Shown piece by piece: positions 22,295 to 33,951 of a stretch of DNA of 64,000 bases. The stretch covers positions 682,001 through 746,000 of the forward strand of contig JAMYHL010000012.1 of the NCBI GenBank assembly GCA_025531455.1. Reading direction: 5' to 3'. The notes beneath the pieces are model-generated. The model saw nothing but the letters and a program-made list of their open reading frames with translations, was not told the DNA's origin and made no database searches. Within the stretch, counting starts at the first letter, position 1, and each line of letters starts with the position of its first letter. Made by a program: the position numbers and the translations under genes. Origin of the DNA: Apiotrichum sp. Y4204. Its lineage: Eukaryota > Basidiomycota > Tremellomycetes > Trichosporonales > Trichosporonaceae.

Positions 22295-25200
22295 GGACGG
22301 GGGGCCGGGGACGGAGTGTGGGGAGTGTGGGGTTAGGTTCGCGTTTGTCGGAGACTTGATTTGCTTGCAACAGGATGGAGATTGCGGATTGAAGAAGATG
22401 TTGTGGATAGCTGAGAATTGAGCGGGGCCGGAATACCGAGGATGGGATGGAAGCTACGCGGGCGATGCTGGCGACGGAGCTTGCTGGTGGGAGAGAGGTG
22501 GAGAGTTGGATGGATGCACGAATGGGACAATGGGTTGTCTAGAACAAGGAGAGAAGAAGTAAACGTAGGTGGTGACCAGAGTAGTAGCAGTGGCCACACT
22601 ATTGTGCCTGTCACTGACTGTCACTGCACAGGAAGTGGCGCTCGAGAGGTGCGCGTCTCGTCTCGTCTGGGACCTCCACAATCCCCTCCCTCCCTGGCCG
22701 CAAAGCGCGCAGAGTGATGACGCACATCCACACCAGGATCCACTCATGGCTACAGGGGAGTACGTATTTGGACAATCTACGGCGTTAGTGGTGGTATCAA
22801 AACAACCCAACCTTTCACCTCTATCCATTGATCCTTCACATATAGCAACTGCACACTGCCCCGACGCCATCGGAGGTCGTCGCCAACAGCAGATACGCTC
22901 ACCAGCCGCTGTTGCATATCTCGGTGCACAGCATCCGGGAGTTCCGTTGGCCCTTTTGGTGGTCTTGATGGCTGTTGCTCTGCAAGTGGCGATAAGGGGC
23001 AGCCGACCGAGGCGAGCAGCAGCGATTCAGAGCTGTGCACAGCGTTCACGTTTCCAAAAAGCTTGTTACAATCCGAGGCATTTTCCCGGAATCTCATCTC
23101 ATATCTCGTCTTGGCACGATAAAGTGAGCACATCTGGTCTTTCTGGACATTTGCTTTGCCACTTGCCATCCGCACCTTGCAACTAGCAGCCGGTGAGCTT
23201 GCCCGTTGTGGATGGCTGGCCTGGCGGACCATGGAATCGATGACGCACGCAGCGCGCCACCGCCTTCGCAGTCTCCGTGGCAGGCCAGATCCAAGTGGCG
23301 ATGAGGGACAATGCGTACTGCCGTGAGGAGTGTAGAGCTATGGAGCTGATGCACAACATCCTTGTGCTGCTTTACGACGAATCAATTACTCGTGTACATC
23401 GGAGTAGTGTACCGTACCGCACCTGCTGGCTCATATCGATCATATCACTGATACCCTCGTGGATCGTGAAACATGCTATAACGCAATATCTGATCTCCCA
23501 TCTTATCTCGGAAGACAAAAGCGGAATGTGGCTCCGACATTTCTCAAGCTCCTTTGCTACTGTACATGAATGAGACTCGGCCACGGGCGACATTACAGCC
23601 ATCAGGCTTGACCTACGTGGAAATTCAGTCGTGGTGTCATCAGAGGTGCTCCCTTTGTCACTGGGAGGCAACTGAGATGTTCTCCGAATCAGCAATACCG
23701 ATAGCGGTGATGCTAACAGTGAGACAAGGGGACGATACATACGTCGGAGAGTACAACGGCTCACGAGGCCAGTGATTACAGTAACGGGTACAGCAGTGGG
23801 CGCGTGAGTGTCAGAAGTGTAGAATTTTGCAAGCTTTCAGTTGTTGGAACAAAAGTTGGCAAGTTGGGCGTGAACGGCGGAATGTGGTCACCACGACGCA
23901 ATAGATCCATAAACACACAAAAAACGATAGTCACTTGAGGACGCTTTGCGATAGACGTACTGTACTGATGTGGCGATAGACACTGCAAAATAACTGCGAT
24001 GTGTCAATGGCTCTCGGTCGTCCTGTCGGATCTTGACACTACTCAGCTCAAAGTTCAGACTCCCCTCCTGCTGCAAGAACCCAACCTCGACTCGCAACAG
24101 TGCTCACTCCTCATGTTGATTATGTCTACCTCACTCCCGTCACTCGAGCGACATCCCCGGATTCACGACTATAAACTTAGTTCATCTCCATCTGAGTTCT
24201 CTCCTAACTGCGGAGAAATCCGCTATCCTTCTCAAAACACAACAAGCAACTGCTTCCAGATGGTTAAATGCCACCCCCTTGTCACGCCACTCACCCAATC
24301 GACCAAGCCCCATGCGAACGACGCGGTGCTGGCTGTGCTTGAGAGCTTACAGCACTTCTGTGCGATCAGTGCAGTGTCTCGAAGCAGAAGGGGCGCATGA
24401 AACCTGTCCATGAACGCTGACCGTCGGCCATCACATCGGGCGGTCGAAGGTTACCATACAGAAACACACAGCCGTGCAGCACTGCCGTGTGGAGGCGTGT
24501 TCGCTTCGCTTGCAATTGAGTGACTGATCAACACGCCCAGCGGTCCGTTTCCCCTCGAGGACGTGACGATCACCATGGCGGTACAACGGTCTGACTCAAG
24601 TGGGAGGTGGGTACCTGTCTATAAACGCCTGCAGATCCGCCAGCGGGCCCCACCACGCCACCATGGCCACCGTTTCGTTGGGGAACATTCTTTCGCTGGA
24701 TAAGTAGTTTGCAGCTTGTAACCCAGACGAACAAGGTACCGTAGAGTTGGGCCTCCCGGATACTGCAGCCTTCTATTCTTGTGACGTTTGTGACACACGG
24801 CTGTTCCAGGCGTCTGCGGCTCGCAGCAGCAGCTGACCTTTGACAGCTGACATCTGACATCTGACAGCCGGGGAACTAGGAGGCTTGAAGGATGTAATTA
24901 ACTCAATCGCATGTTGATCCGCTGTTCCATCCATAGTTCCATAACGCCTCTTGCTCTCGGCTCAATGGGGACCTGGATTAGACTGGGACAGAACAACGGC
25001 GTTCACGCATCAAAATACCAAAAAAGAATTCTGCCGGTGCGACACCGTACGCCACCCCGCCGCCACCCGCGCCGTCCGCTATGGCCCGCCATTGCCATGT
25101 TGACGGGGATCCCCCCCTGGTCCGTGCAAGGTGATGAGAGTCGGAGAGCCCGGAAGCCCCCCAATTCTGTTGCCCTGCGCGCCCCGCGACGGGTCTCGTG

Positions 25201-26498
25201 TGGCGCGTCCATGCGATTCAATCGAACCCAGCGCCCATCGGAGCAGAAGACGTGCGACGCTCGTGGCTTGGGCCACGGATCGTTCCTATCAGGCTGCAGG
25301 CTGTCGCTCTGACTCGCCGTGTTCCACTCTGGTACTCTGGGACCGAGCTTCAGTCCAAGATATCAGGATCTACCTCCCGCTCGACGGTGAAGCTCTGGTC
25401 GTTCTATTCGCGGTCTCGGCCCCGGCATGCAGGGTTGAAAAGGGTCCCTCGGCCCAGGAACCTTGTTTTCGGAGTGATCTGCCGGATCCCCCGATCCGAA
25501 TATCCAGCAATGCAATGTTCATCACCCCTTATATTTTGCTTGGCAGAACAACATTCATTCTGCTGGTTGGCTGCTCGTTGGAGAGGTATGGTCCTTGCGC
25601 ACCCCTCGCTGTCATTCTACGCGCGCTCTGCGCATACCGGAGGGAGGACCCCCAAAGATCAACTGCGGTGTGGGACCTAATCTGTCCCCGTTCGCGGCTG
25701 TCTTCAACGCCAACGCCCGCGCGCCCGCGCGCCCGCCACCACGCGCCATTTGATTCGCAGATGTGTGTGTGGCTCAGAATTTCATGTCTCGTAAGCACGG
25801 TAGAGTGGCACTGGGCCGCGATGCCTCTATCCGCCATTCCTCACGGGTACGGCGAGTTGAGTGTGTGCCCTCGCGCGTACTGCCTCATTCTTGCACCGCG
25901 TCACTCCTCGTGTCTCATCCCACCCGAGGCTCTACGGCAAAGAGCCGGCTGAGTAGTGAAGTGTACGGCAGCACGGGCGTTATCCGCGTTATGTTTCTTT
26001 TAGTCTGCCGGCCGGGACCATTGTCCCAAATGTCGTATCCGGATCGCAAATGTCGTATTTGGTTGTGCCACCGTTTGTCTCTGTCGAGTGTGGGCGTCTC
26101 GCGGTACCGTCTATCACGGAACGTAGAGAAGAGAGAGAGAAACAGACCCACTCCTCAAGCTGCACCTTCAAGCTACGCCCGCAGCTGAACGCGCCGCCGG
26201 ATCTGGACCAGGCCCTTGATCGCGCTCAGTCCTGCGTCCCTGGAGCCACGGCGCCTTGGCACGGCCGTGGCAGCCGCACCCCCGTTTGTTCCTTCCTGCC
26301 TCTTTTGCTCTTTTGATGCTATCGCGGGGTATGGCATGCATGGGTGCTGCAGGACGCTGAGCGAGATGGAATGGACAACGGTTTCGCACCCTGGCTGCAA
26401 AGAGATATTTAAGAGATGGGAGGAGGGGAGTTTGACAAACGAGACACCCCCACACTCCCTTATCATCCATTTGGCGGAGATACATCCTACGTCTCAAA
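22295..26498. other. 4.2-kb gene-poor stretch
   Basis: No supportable gene on either strand. Several open frames exceed 130 codons (22569-23186, 25131-25952, 22777-23232 minus), but they lack plausible family content. The one with a signal-peptide-like start at 22569 begins with GTG. The right end holds the upstream region of the GH128 gene with a TATATTT-like stretch (AAGAGATATTTAAGAG, about 26399-26414). Confidence 0.5.
26027..26058 (+). repeat. Direct repeat CAAATGTCGTAT x2, upstream of the GH128 gene
   Basis: Two identical 12-mers, CAAATGTCGTAT at 26027-26038 and 26047-26058, spaced 20 nt start to start (about two helical turns), about 450 bp upstream of the ATG of the secreted glucanase. 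Spacing on one DNA face suggests a regulator site (inference). Confidence 0.4.
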
Positions 26499-28046
26499 AT
26501 GCTTCTCTCGGTGATCTCCAAGCTCGCGGCGCTCTCGCTCGTCGCGGCGCAGTGCGGCCCCCCGCCGCCCGCTAGCCAGCCCCAGCCCCAGCCCCCCTCG
26601 TCGCCCCAGCAGCCGTCCGGCGGCGCCGCGACCGTCTCGATCCATCCCAACGGCAACACCGCGTACTGCCTCGATCTCTCGGGCAACGTCCGCGAGAACG
26701 GCCGCGCCGTCCAGGTGTGGCAGTGCAACGGCAGCGGGTGAGTGCGAGGGTACATACGAAAGCCCTTCATTCCGCTCTTGTTTCTCCTCGTCATCGTCTG
26801 ACATGCAGTGCCCAGAAATGGGTCATTCGGAAGGGCAGCACGGCGGTGCAGCTCGAGGGCACAAACTTCTGCCTCGACGCGGGCTCGAGTGAGTTTTGAA
26901 CAAAAGTGGCACGGTCGGTCCGCGCGGACCGACCGGAATGTGCCACAATCACCCGCCCTAAAATGACCACACTCACCCCAGACCCGGGCAGCGGCATCAA
27001 GATGAAGATCTGGACGTGTTACCCCAACCTGGCTGCGCAGAAGTGGAACTACGACGGCTCCCGGCTGGTCCTGGAGGGCAAGAACCAGTGCCTCGACCTC
27101 CCTAATGGCGGCATGTGGAACGGCAACCCTGCACAGACATGGCAGTGCGCCAACGGGAACCAGAACCAGCGCTGGACGACGAGCGGGAACAACCTCCGCC
27201 GGTCGCGTCAGCGTTCTGAACTCGCTACCGTCATGGAGCGCGCGTCGAGCTGCAAGGCCCCGCTTACCCCGAACGGTCGCAAGGCCGGCCTCGCTGCCGG
27301 CCTCCTCTTTGATGACTTCCAGAACTACATCGGATGGTGAGCCTTTTGCCTGGTACCATCAGCTCACAGGCAGGTGGTACGACTGGACCCCCAAGCCAAT
27401 GTGGCACTCTGGTGTGCCCGAGGCCATCCCCATGCTCTGGGGTAACGGCCACCGTGGGTCGGTACAGAATGACTGGGACCGCTTCAGCACATTCACGTCG
27501 ACGTGGACGAAGGGCGCGGTGCCAAAGTACATGCTTGGGTTCAACGAGCCCGACTGCCCGACGGGCGAGAGCTCGGACATGAGTGTCCAGTCGGCCGTCC
27601 AGACTTGGAACCAGTACATTGCACCGCTGGGGAACAAGGGTACGCTCCTCATCTCTCCGGCCATGTGCATGCAGGAGAGCGAGACGTGGCTGCGATCGTT
27701 TTCGTCGGCCGGCCTCGCCGCCGACTTTGACGTCGTCGCAGTGCACATCTACACCACGACCGTTGAGGGCGCGCGCAAGGTTCTCGACCACTACTGGAAC
27801 ACGTACCGCAAGCCCATGTGGATCACCGAGTTTGGCTGCGTCGACGCGCCGAATGGATTCGTGCCCTGCTGGGACCAGAACAAGGCCAATGCGTTCATGT
27901 ACGATGTCGTCGACCTATTCCAGAAGCACCCGAACGTCTATGCGTACGCGCCGTGCGATGTCGGAAACGCATGGAAGCTCGGACAGTCGGGTGCCCTCAC
28001 CGCCACGGGATGGGCGTACATGAACGCCATCAAGCGCTACGTCTAA
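26499..28046 (+). CDS. Secreted ricin-B (CBM13) lectin fused to a GH128 beta-1,3-glucanase domain
   Basis: Secreted cell-wall enzyme. Four exons: 26499-26737, 26809-26888, 26982-about 27337 and about 27373-28046. Signal peptide MLLSVISKLAALSLVAAQ, a Pro/Gln linker, then a ricin-B trefoil with the expected repeats (NTAYCLDLSG, VQVWQCNGSGAQKW, QCLDLPNGG, AQTWQCANGNQNQRW). The catalytic part belongs to the Asl1/GH128 family: KAGLAAG, then YIGWWYDWTPKP restored across the last intron, IPMLWG, KYMLGFNEPDC (general acid Glu), VVAVHIYTT and MWITEFGCVD (nucleophile Glu). GH128 enzymes cleave beta-1,3-glucan. It is isolated in gene-poor DNA. Activity on self or foreign walls cannot be told from sequence. 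Confidence 0.88.
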
Positions 28047-29875
28047 GCTGGCAGCTTGGATTCTGGGGTTTCTTCCCCATTTGGCCACGCCACAACCCAG
28101 TTCGTCTTCCGTCTGCGTCTCCCTTTTCACTTTTGGTTATTCTTGAGCTTTGTATCGGTATAATCCCGCTGAGCGGTGTGTGCTTGGACACCGAAAAATA
28201 CCCCTTTCCGGGGCAGCGCGCTGCGCGCGCGCCACAAACATAAACACAGACACATTCCCTTATACCCCAATGCATCCCTCTCTGAGAGAGCAGCGCAGGC
28301 GCATCTGGGACCCTGGCAGCTAATGCTGTGCATGCTGAACAGGGGCTGTAGATTGTTCGATCGAATGCAGGTTGTTATCAGTGTCAGTGTTTGTGATAGC
28401 ACTATGCTAGTTGCCATAATCGGAAGGATGTGGCTGTTGGTGTGCGGGCGTCATCATGGGAATCTCTTCATGCTCTTCACGTCAAAGATTAGACTCCAAA
28501 CCACATCTGTCTCACAATGCAGCGCAATACCGCAGTTCGTGAACCGTGCGCGTCCAGACAAGACGGCCCTCCTCTTTCTCTCCCCCCTCGTGTGACGCGT
28601 TGTGATATCATGAGGTTTCGCGGCCCGTTGATCCGTTGAGGCGTCGAGGCGACGTAGTATTGCGGTGCACTGAGCGCGCAGGACCGGGGTCCGTGCGCAA
28701 CAGACGCGCGTCAACTCGTTTGGACCGATCAGTTCGTTCGTCGATCGACGAGGCGTAGGTTGTTGTCACGGCGCGTCGGCCTCACCGGCTCAGAGTATGC
28801 AGTAGAATTGGCGCGAGCAAGAGAGTCGCAGCGCCAAGCAGGCAAGAAGTGAAAAACGGGTGCGGAATTGGATATGGCTCTGCGCCGGTGCGCCGGTGCG
28901 CGCAGCTCCCGTCCACACCTACAAGGAGTGCATGGGCGAGCGCAAGTAGGTCAATTAGGACCTGCCGGCCTTGGTCTCCAGGTAGTTGTACAACGCGGCC
29001 TCGCCATTTTCGCGGCCCATGCCGAACTGCTTGTACGCCGGCCGAAGGGGATGGGGTGCGATGCGAAATCGCAGAGGTTGTTCAGCTGATCCGCTGCAGG
29101 GGTTTGATGTACCATGCGGTCCACAGCTCCTCGAGAGCGTCGTGTGTCTGACTCAACAGCGGAGACGGTCCACCGAAAAGGCCACCAACCGCACTAGTGT
29201 GGCGGAAAGTCTCCAGGCCCCAGGCACATCCCCCACATGCACTATATATAGCTGTTGTGAGCTGTAGTGTGCGTTGGTATGTCTCCATGTCTCCGCTGGG
29301 ACAAACTCGGTGGGGCCCAGCGCGGGGTTCAGCCTGTCCATGAGCCATCGCCCCCAGGTTTGAAAACAACGATGCTCGCAACTGTAGATATTGAACTTTG
29401 TCTGGCATCTTGATCCTCCACTGTCTGCATTTTTCCCACAATCCTCACCTTGCCCGCTCCGGACCGCCAGGCCAGAGTTCAAATATGCGCTTCAGTATCC
29501 CGTATGTCCTTGAGGTCGTCGTCGGGCGTTGGCCGGAGGGTGTCGAAGATCCCGAGAAGCGCACCCAGGAGGCAAAGAGGCGTGCGGCTTTGTTCAAAAT
29601 CGTCTGCGTTGTGGCCAAGTAGTGGCAGCGAGACAAGAGGCAGCCGAAGGGAACAAAGGACGGGCGTATAAAGACCAGGACAGGATACGTTGTCGAAATT
29701 GGAGGGTAAGTGGTTAGTCACATACATGGTGGAGCTGATAAGATCAGTTGAAGCCCCGATAAGGAAGATGAGAATGTAATGCAACATGAATAAAGCCAGC
29801 GAGTCGTGAGCAGAGGGAAAACGAAACGGAATCCGTACCGAACAGCATACAATATACAACAGATCAACTTGTAGA
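28047..29875. other. Gene-poor stretch with a possible gene remnant
   Basis: No complete gene was recognised. Short overlapping frames on both strands (for example 29153-29482 minus, 29398-29622 plus) carry no family motif. It contains the aldehyde-dehydrogenase-like C-terminal fragment listed separately and a GATC/CGTCGA-rich patch at about 28615-28760. Confidence 0.45.
28955..29041 (-). pseudogene. Aldehyde dehydrogenase C-terminal remnant
   Basis: A short frame ending at a stop at 28955 reads YKQFGMGRENGEAALYNYLETKAGRS, in pieces YKQFGMGRENGEAAL and YNYLETKAG. This resembles the C-terminal signature of aldehyde dehydrogenases (YKQSGxGRExGxxxLxxYxExK). The upstream frame stays open but has no other ALDH block, and the usual PFG before YK is in another frame (ATCCCCTTCGGC). 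I read it as a decayed or truncated gene end, not a working enzyme. Confidence 0.4.
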
Positions 29876-31191
29876 TCACGCCAGACTGACATTGCTGGCG
29901 TTGGAAAGACGCATGCGTGGGAGCAGCATCGACAGCGGGCGACGGCGCGACTGAGTGGGCGCCATGGCGAGAGCCTCTGTGGAGATGCTGGCGTTCGTGA
30001 GCATGCTCATGGACGACACAGACGAGCTTGTGGACGGGAATGAGATGGTCGACGGGCGAGTTGGGAAAGCCCCTGCTGGTCCAGCCAGGTTCGGGGTCGA
30101 GATGTACGTGTCGCGAGCCGGGAGGGCGCTGAGCGACACGTTCGAGTGGAGGCCAACGGTGTCCTCTTCCTGGGCGCCGCAGCTGCACGTGCAGGAGCAG
30201 TGAGGCTTGTTTGGGTACGGTGGTGGGGGAGGCCCCAGCTCGCCATTGGGAAGCACACGCGAAGGGATGAGTTCCAGCTGCTGCCGGAGCATGCGGAAGT
30301 CGTTACCGAAGTGAGGCATCTGAGGGTCAGAAGAAGGACACGAGGGATGATGTGAGGGATGCGTTGGATGTGGAGCATGTGGAGCCCAGACTCTGCTTCA
30401 ACACAATCTAAGAACGACGACGCCGCCATGATAGCGAGCGGTCGGTCCGGAATGGCCTTGTCAATCATGCCAAGTCGACCTATCAGCAGCCTTCAAAACC
30501 AGCAGTTCATGACAAGCCGACCAAGCGCCGCATCCTGACCGTCCAGGAATCGAGACCCTGAGAATGGGCGTTTGTCGTCGTCGCCGCCCATCTCCAGTCC
30601 AGCCAAACGGCATCTCCTCCACCGAGCACGATTCTACACTCACATTCATTTCGAGTGCCTCGAGCTTTGCGTGGATCTGCATCTTGCTCTTGCCGCGCTC
30701 CATCTTGCCCTGGGCGTAGTGGTGCAACACTGCGAGCGCGTATCTGCCGGTCAGCTGGCGATCAAGAGTGAGGAAGTGGCAGGGCACACGATTCCGGGAT
30801 TCCGAGGCAGACGCCGAGGATAGCCTGGTCGGCGGGATTACGAAGCTCGAGGCCGGAAGGACACTCCTCCGAGTGACGCCGCTTCGTCGCCGCGTCGTCG
30901 CTTGCCAGCGCGGCCTCTGCGAGATACGTCCGCGCCGCATTGCTAGAGTACCGGCACCGATTCGGCTTCCGTTTGGGTCCGAGGCCCAATCTACACCCCG
31001 AGACCAGCACTCACCCTGGGTCCATCATCGCACGAGTGGTGTTGAGCTGGCGCTTGACATGCGACCTGCGCGAGATACGACCCATGCTACGGAAGCGGGG
31101 CTGGGGTGAGCGCCGTTCGGGACCCGTGAACAGCTTTGGCGGGACTCACCATGTCCGCGAGGAAGTCCTGGTACTGTGCTCGGGGAGTCAT
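29876..31191 (-). CDS. Multi-exon protein, family not recognised
   Basis: Splice-guided model: exon 1 31191-31150 (MTPRAQYQDFLADM), then PRFRSMGRISRRSHVKRQLN (about 31100-31017), NAARTYLAEAALASDDAATK and AILGVCLGIPES (about 30942-30810). RYALAVLHHYAQGKMERGKSKM follows (about 30755-30650), then a short DAALGRLGMIDKAIPDRPLAI exon (about 30530-30405) and a last exon from about 30319 (MPHFGNDFRMLRQQLELIPS) to the stop at 29876. The first half is helical and TPR-like in feel. The last exon has PPPPPYP, a CSCTCSCG cysteine cluster and a Ser-rich tail. Early junctions have GTGAGT donors; later ones are less sure. Function unknown. Confidence 0.45.
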
Positions 31192-33951
31192 CGCGCCGGG
31201 CGGAGGTGGACAAGAATGAGACGAAAAGGGGTGAAGAAGAAGAAGTGAAGTGAGAAAGTATCCAAGCGAGGCGAGGTGTGAGAAAGATGAGCGAGGTGGG
31301 GAATGACCTCTAGCACAGCTGGGCACGACGATCCGCGATCGGCGAATGTGAAGAGGAAGATGATACAAGTACAGAGCCGCGAAAGGGAGACGAAGAGCCG
31401 GCGAGGGCGACAAGATGTGCGACGAGAAAGAAAGAAAAAACGAAGTACAGAACAAAGAAATGTGGAGAGACAAGGACGGTAAAGTCTGGTCGGAGACATG
31501 GGCACCGCACGTCGGCACTGCAGGTCAACGAGTGTCCGAGCTTCCGAGATCCCACAGCACAGAGGGACGAGACTCACTCGACCCTCGGGACTGGCGGAAA
31601 AAGGCGGTTAACAGCCACCGTCAACTCGTAGCGCGCCTGCCTCGGGCCCCGCTGCGCGCTATGGAACCTCGAACCACACAAGCTGCAAGCTGGGGGGTGC
31701 GCGGCCGCTAGCGGTGGGCGAGACCCGGGTCCAAGAGAGACTGGGCGCGAAGCGGCTGCAGGACCGCGTCGTCCAGGGCGTCTAAGCATGCTATGCCCAG
31801 GTCCGGGCCTCTGGAATCTGGGGGGTAGCGGGGACGCGGAGACGATGGGGCAAGCTGGGGGGGTTTTTCCTGCGATCCTGCATATTAGCTCGCGGTTACA
31901 CCTGGGATAAACTCTGCCCCTGTGGACCTCTCGCTTCGGGATTGGGCATTGTCTCGCGATTTTGCGTCTCGCCGGCATGCTCGCGTGGCCTGCGTTCCTC
32001 TCTCGAGCTCTTTCTGCATTTCTGCAGCGCTGCAGCTGTGTTCCGAGTGTGCTCAAGAGGGTAGCGAGTGCATAGCTGCCATAATGATACAGTATACAGT
32101 ACGCACAGTACAGCTGGTGCAAAACGGCGTAGATACGACTTGCGCGGTTAAACAGAGCTTGAAAGGGAGGCAGGGCTTGGTGGGCACCCGGGTTGATGCC
32201 CCGCGTCTACTGCCCGTGTGCAGCCGCTGATCCCCAAGTCAAATCTTATTCTGAAAGCGAAAGCCTGCTGATCTGCTGATCTGCCGATCATTGCAGATCG
32301 CGCTTTGATGCGCGCTGATCTGCAGAGCATGCGCTTCCGGACGATCGCAGAGCACGCTGATCCGTTGATCCCCTGATCGCAGATCCACAGTTCACGGGAC
32401 ATGAACTTGTCAGCCGATCAGCCACAGTAACCGCGAGCGTGACAGACGGCAGGGAATGATACGGAGATATCAGAGATACCAGAGAATATGGATAATATCT
32501 GCCAATCCGATGCACGATGGCGTGTCAACGACTGTTGCCTCAGGCCCTGGCACTTCTTGTCTCCTCAGCAGCTCAGCAGGAGCCAGGCGCGCGGCCAAAA
32601 TCGCTGCTTCCAGTCGTAGCCACGCTCCCGCGCCCCAGTCCACCCTCGGGAACGGACAGGGGTGCTCGTCGCATGTTCCGCACTGGAATCTCCCGATCCC
32701 CCACCCTTGATCGATACATGAGATCGGGCAGCGACTGGGGTACGCACTGTGGCGATGTGGACCTGTGGACCTGTGTCTCTCGGTCTCGGGGCACTGCAGA
32801 TTCTCGCCAGATCCCCGAAAACATGCACTGGCCATCATGTACCAGTGTGGAGAAGTGGCGGCCCGCGCCTCCGGGCTCGCGCTAGAAGCGCTAGGACCGC
32901 GGCCTGGGCTCGGCTAGATCCTAAATCTTGGGTACTTCCCGACCGAGCATGGTGGGTCATGGATCATTTGTATTTCTGTCGTTGTACATTTGTACATTGT
33001 ATCCAGCCGCCACCGGCTTGCCATTCAAGACAAGCCGCAGCGTACCAGCATCGGTCGCCACCGGGTAGCATTGGGCGGCCAGCACTGTACTCGTGGTGCA
33101 TGTTCTTGTGTCTTTGTTGTTGTCTGTTGTCAATCGATCGTTTCTTCCATCCACTTCACACACCATACTCACCCGAAGCCGGTCGACGCCCGACGACGCT
33201 TGCACAGTGTGGAGACTCTGGCTAAAAGCATCGTACTGGAACGGACGTAGAACGACAACTGTCCGGCTGCCGGGAAGTATCACGGCAGTCCCGCGCACCT
33301 TAACCCCCTGATATCACGAGATAATGTGAAGGACCTGAAACGAGACTCCCCGACATAGCCATCTACAGCAAGTCTTCGCTCTTCGCAGGTTTGAGACGGA
33401 CGGCGAGCTGCGGGTTTAAGAAGACTGTTGTCTGTGAGGTTCCCACACTTTCCCTCCACACATCACTTTCATTACCTCGACCTTCGACCTGTCTTTCAAT
33501 CATTTCCATCGACGGTCGCCTCTGCGTACGAATCGTGAAGGCGGCAATGTAACGAACAGGTCGTCGACCCACAACCCGCTCCCAGCACGCACTTGTATTC
33601 GCGCATGGTAACAATATTGCATATTTGCTTACTACCTACTGATAATGTCCTGGTGTCTCTGGAGGGGGGTGCGCATGGCAGGAAATGGATCCCGGGCTTG
33701 CGCGTGTCTAATCTATTGGCAAATGTCCGGGGTAGAATACTAAGGTATCGGCTAGCGAGCCAGCGGCCTAGAGACGGGGCGGCGGGCGGGGCGGGTCGAA
33801 AGAATAATTAACTCGTTGGTTGGCGATGCGCTATCGCCAGAAGAATAGTTGAGCAGCTGGTTGCGTGGTCATCGGGTGTCGTGAGTGTAAGTGTCTATCG
33901 GGTCGTGAGATTATCTATCTGCTTCGGCGAGCTTAGGCGAGGGACGGTGGT
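31192..33951. other. 2.8-kb gene-poor stretch
   Basis: No gene could be supported. The left end (31192-31500) has GA-rich leader-like sequence of the minus-strand gene. A dense GATC cluster lies at 32230-32415. Frames such as 31574-32122 minus and 33363-33614 minus lack recognisable content. Confidence 0.45.
32230..32415. repeat. GATC-dense irregular repeat cluster
   Basis: About twelve GATC words in under 190 bp, mostly as CTGATC, GCTGATCTG and CAGATC variants, where fewer than one would be expected by chance. The spacing is irregular, so it is not a simple microsatellite. Similar clusters occur near 58255-58340 and 63051-63285. Confidence 0.45.

Noticed and set aside
22569..23186. 205-codon plus-strand frame beginning with a signal-peptide-like sequence
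   Set aside because: The first codon is GTG, no ATG supports the hydrophobic start, and the rest has no family content or splice support.
25131..25952. 273-codon plus-strand frame upstream of the GH128 gene
   Set aside because: GC-rich DNA gives long chance frames; composition is Arg/Pro/Ser/Cys-rich without motifs, and overlapping frames on other phases are equally open.
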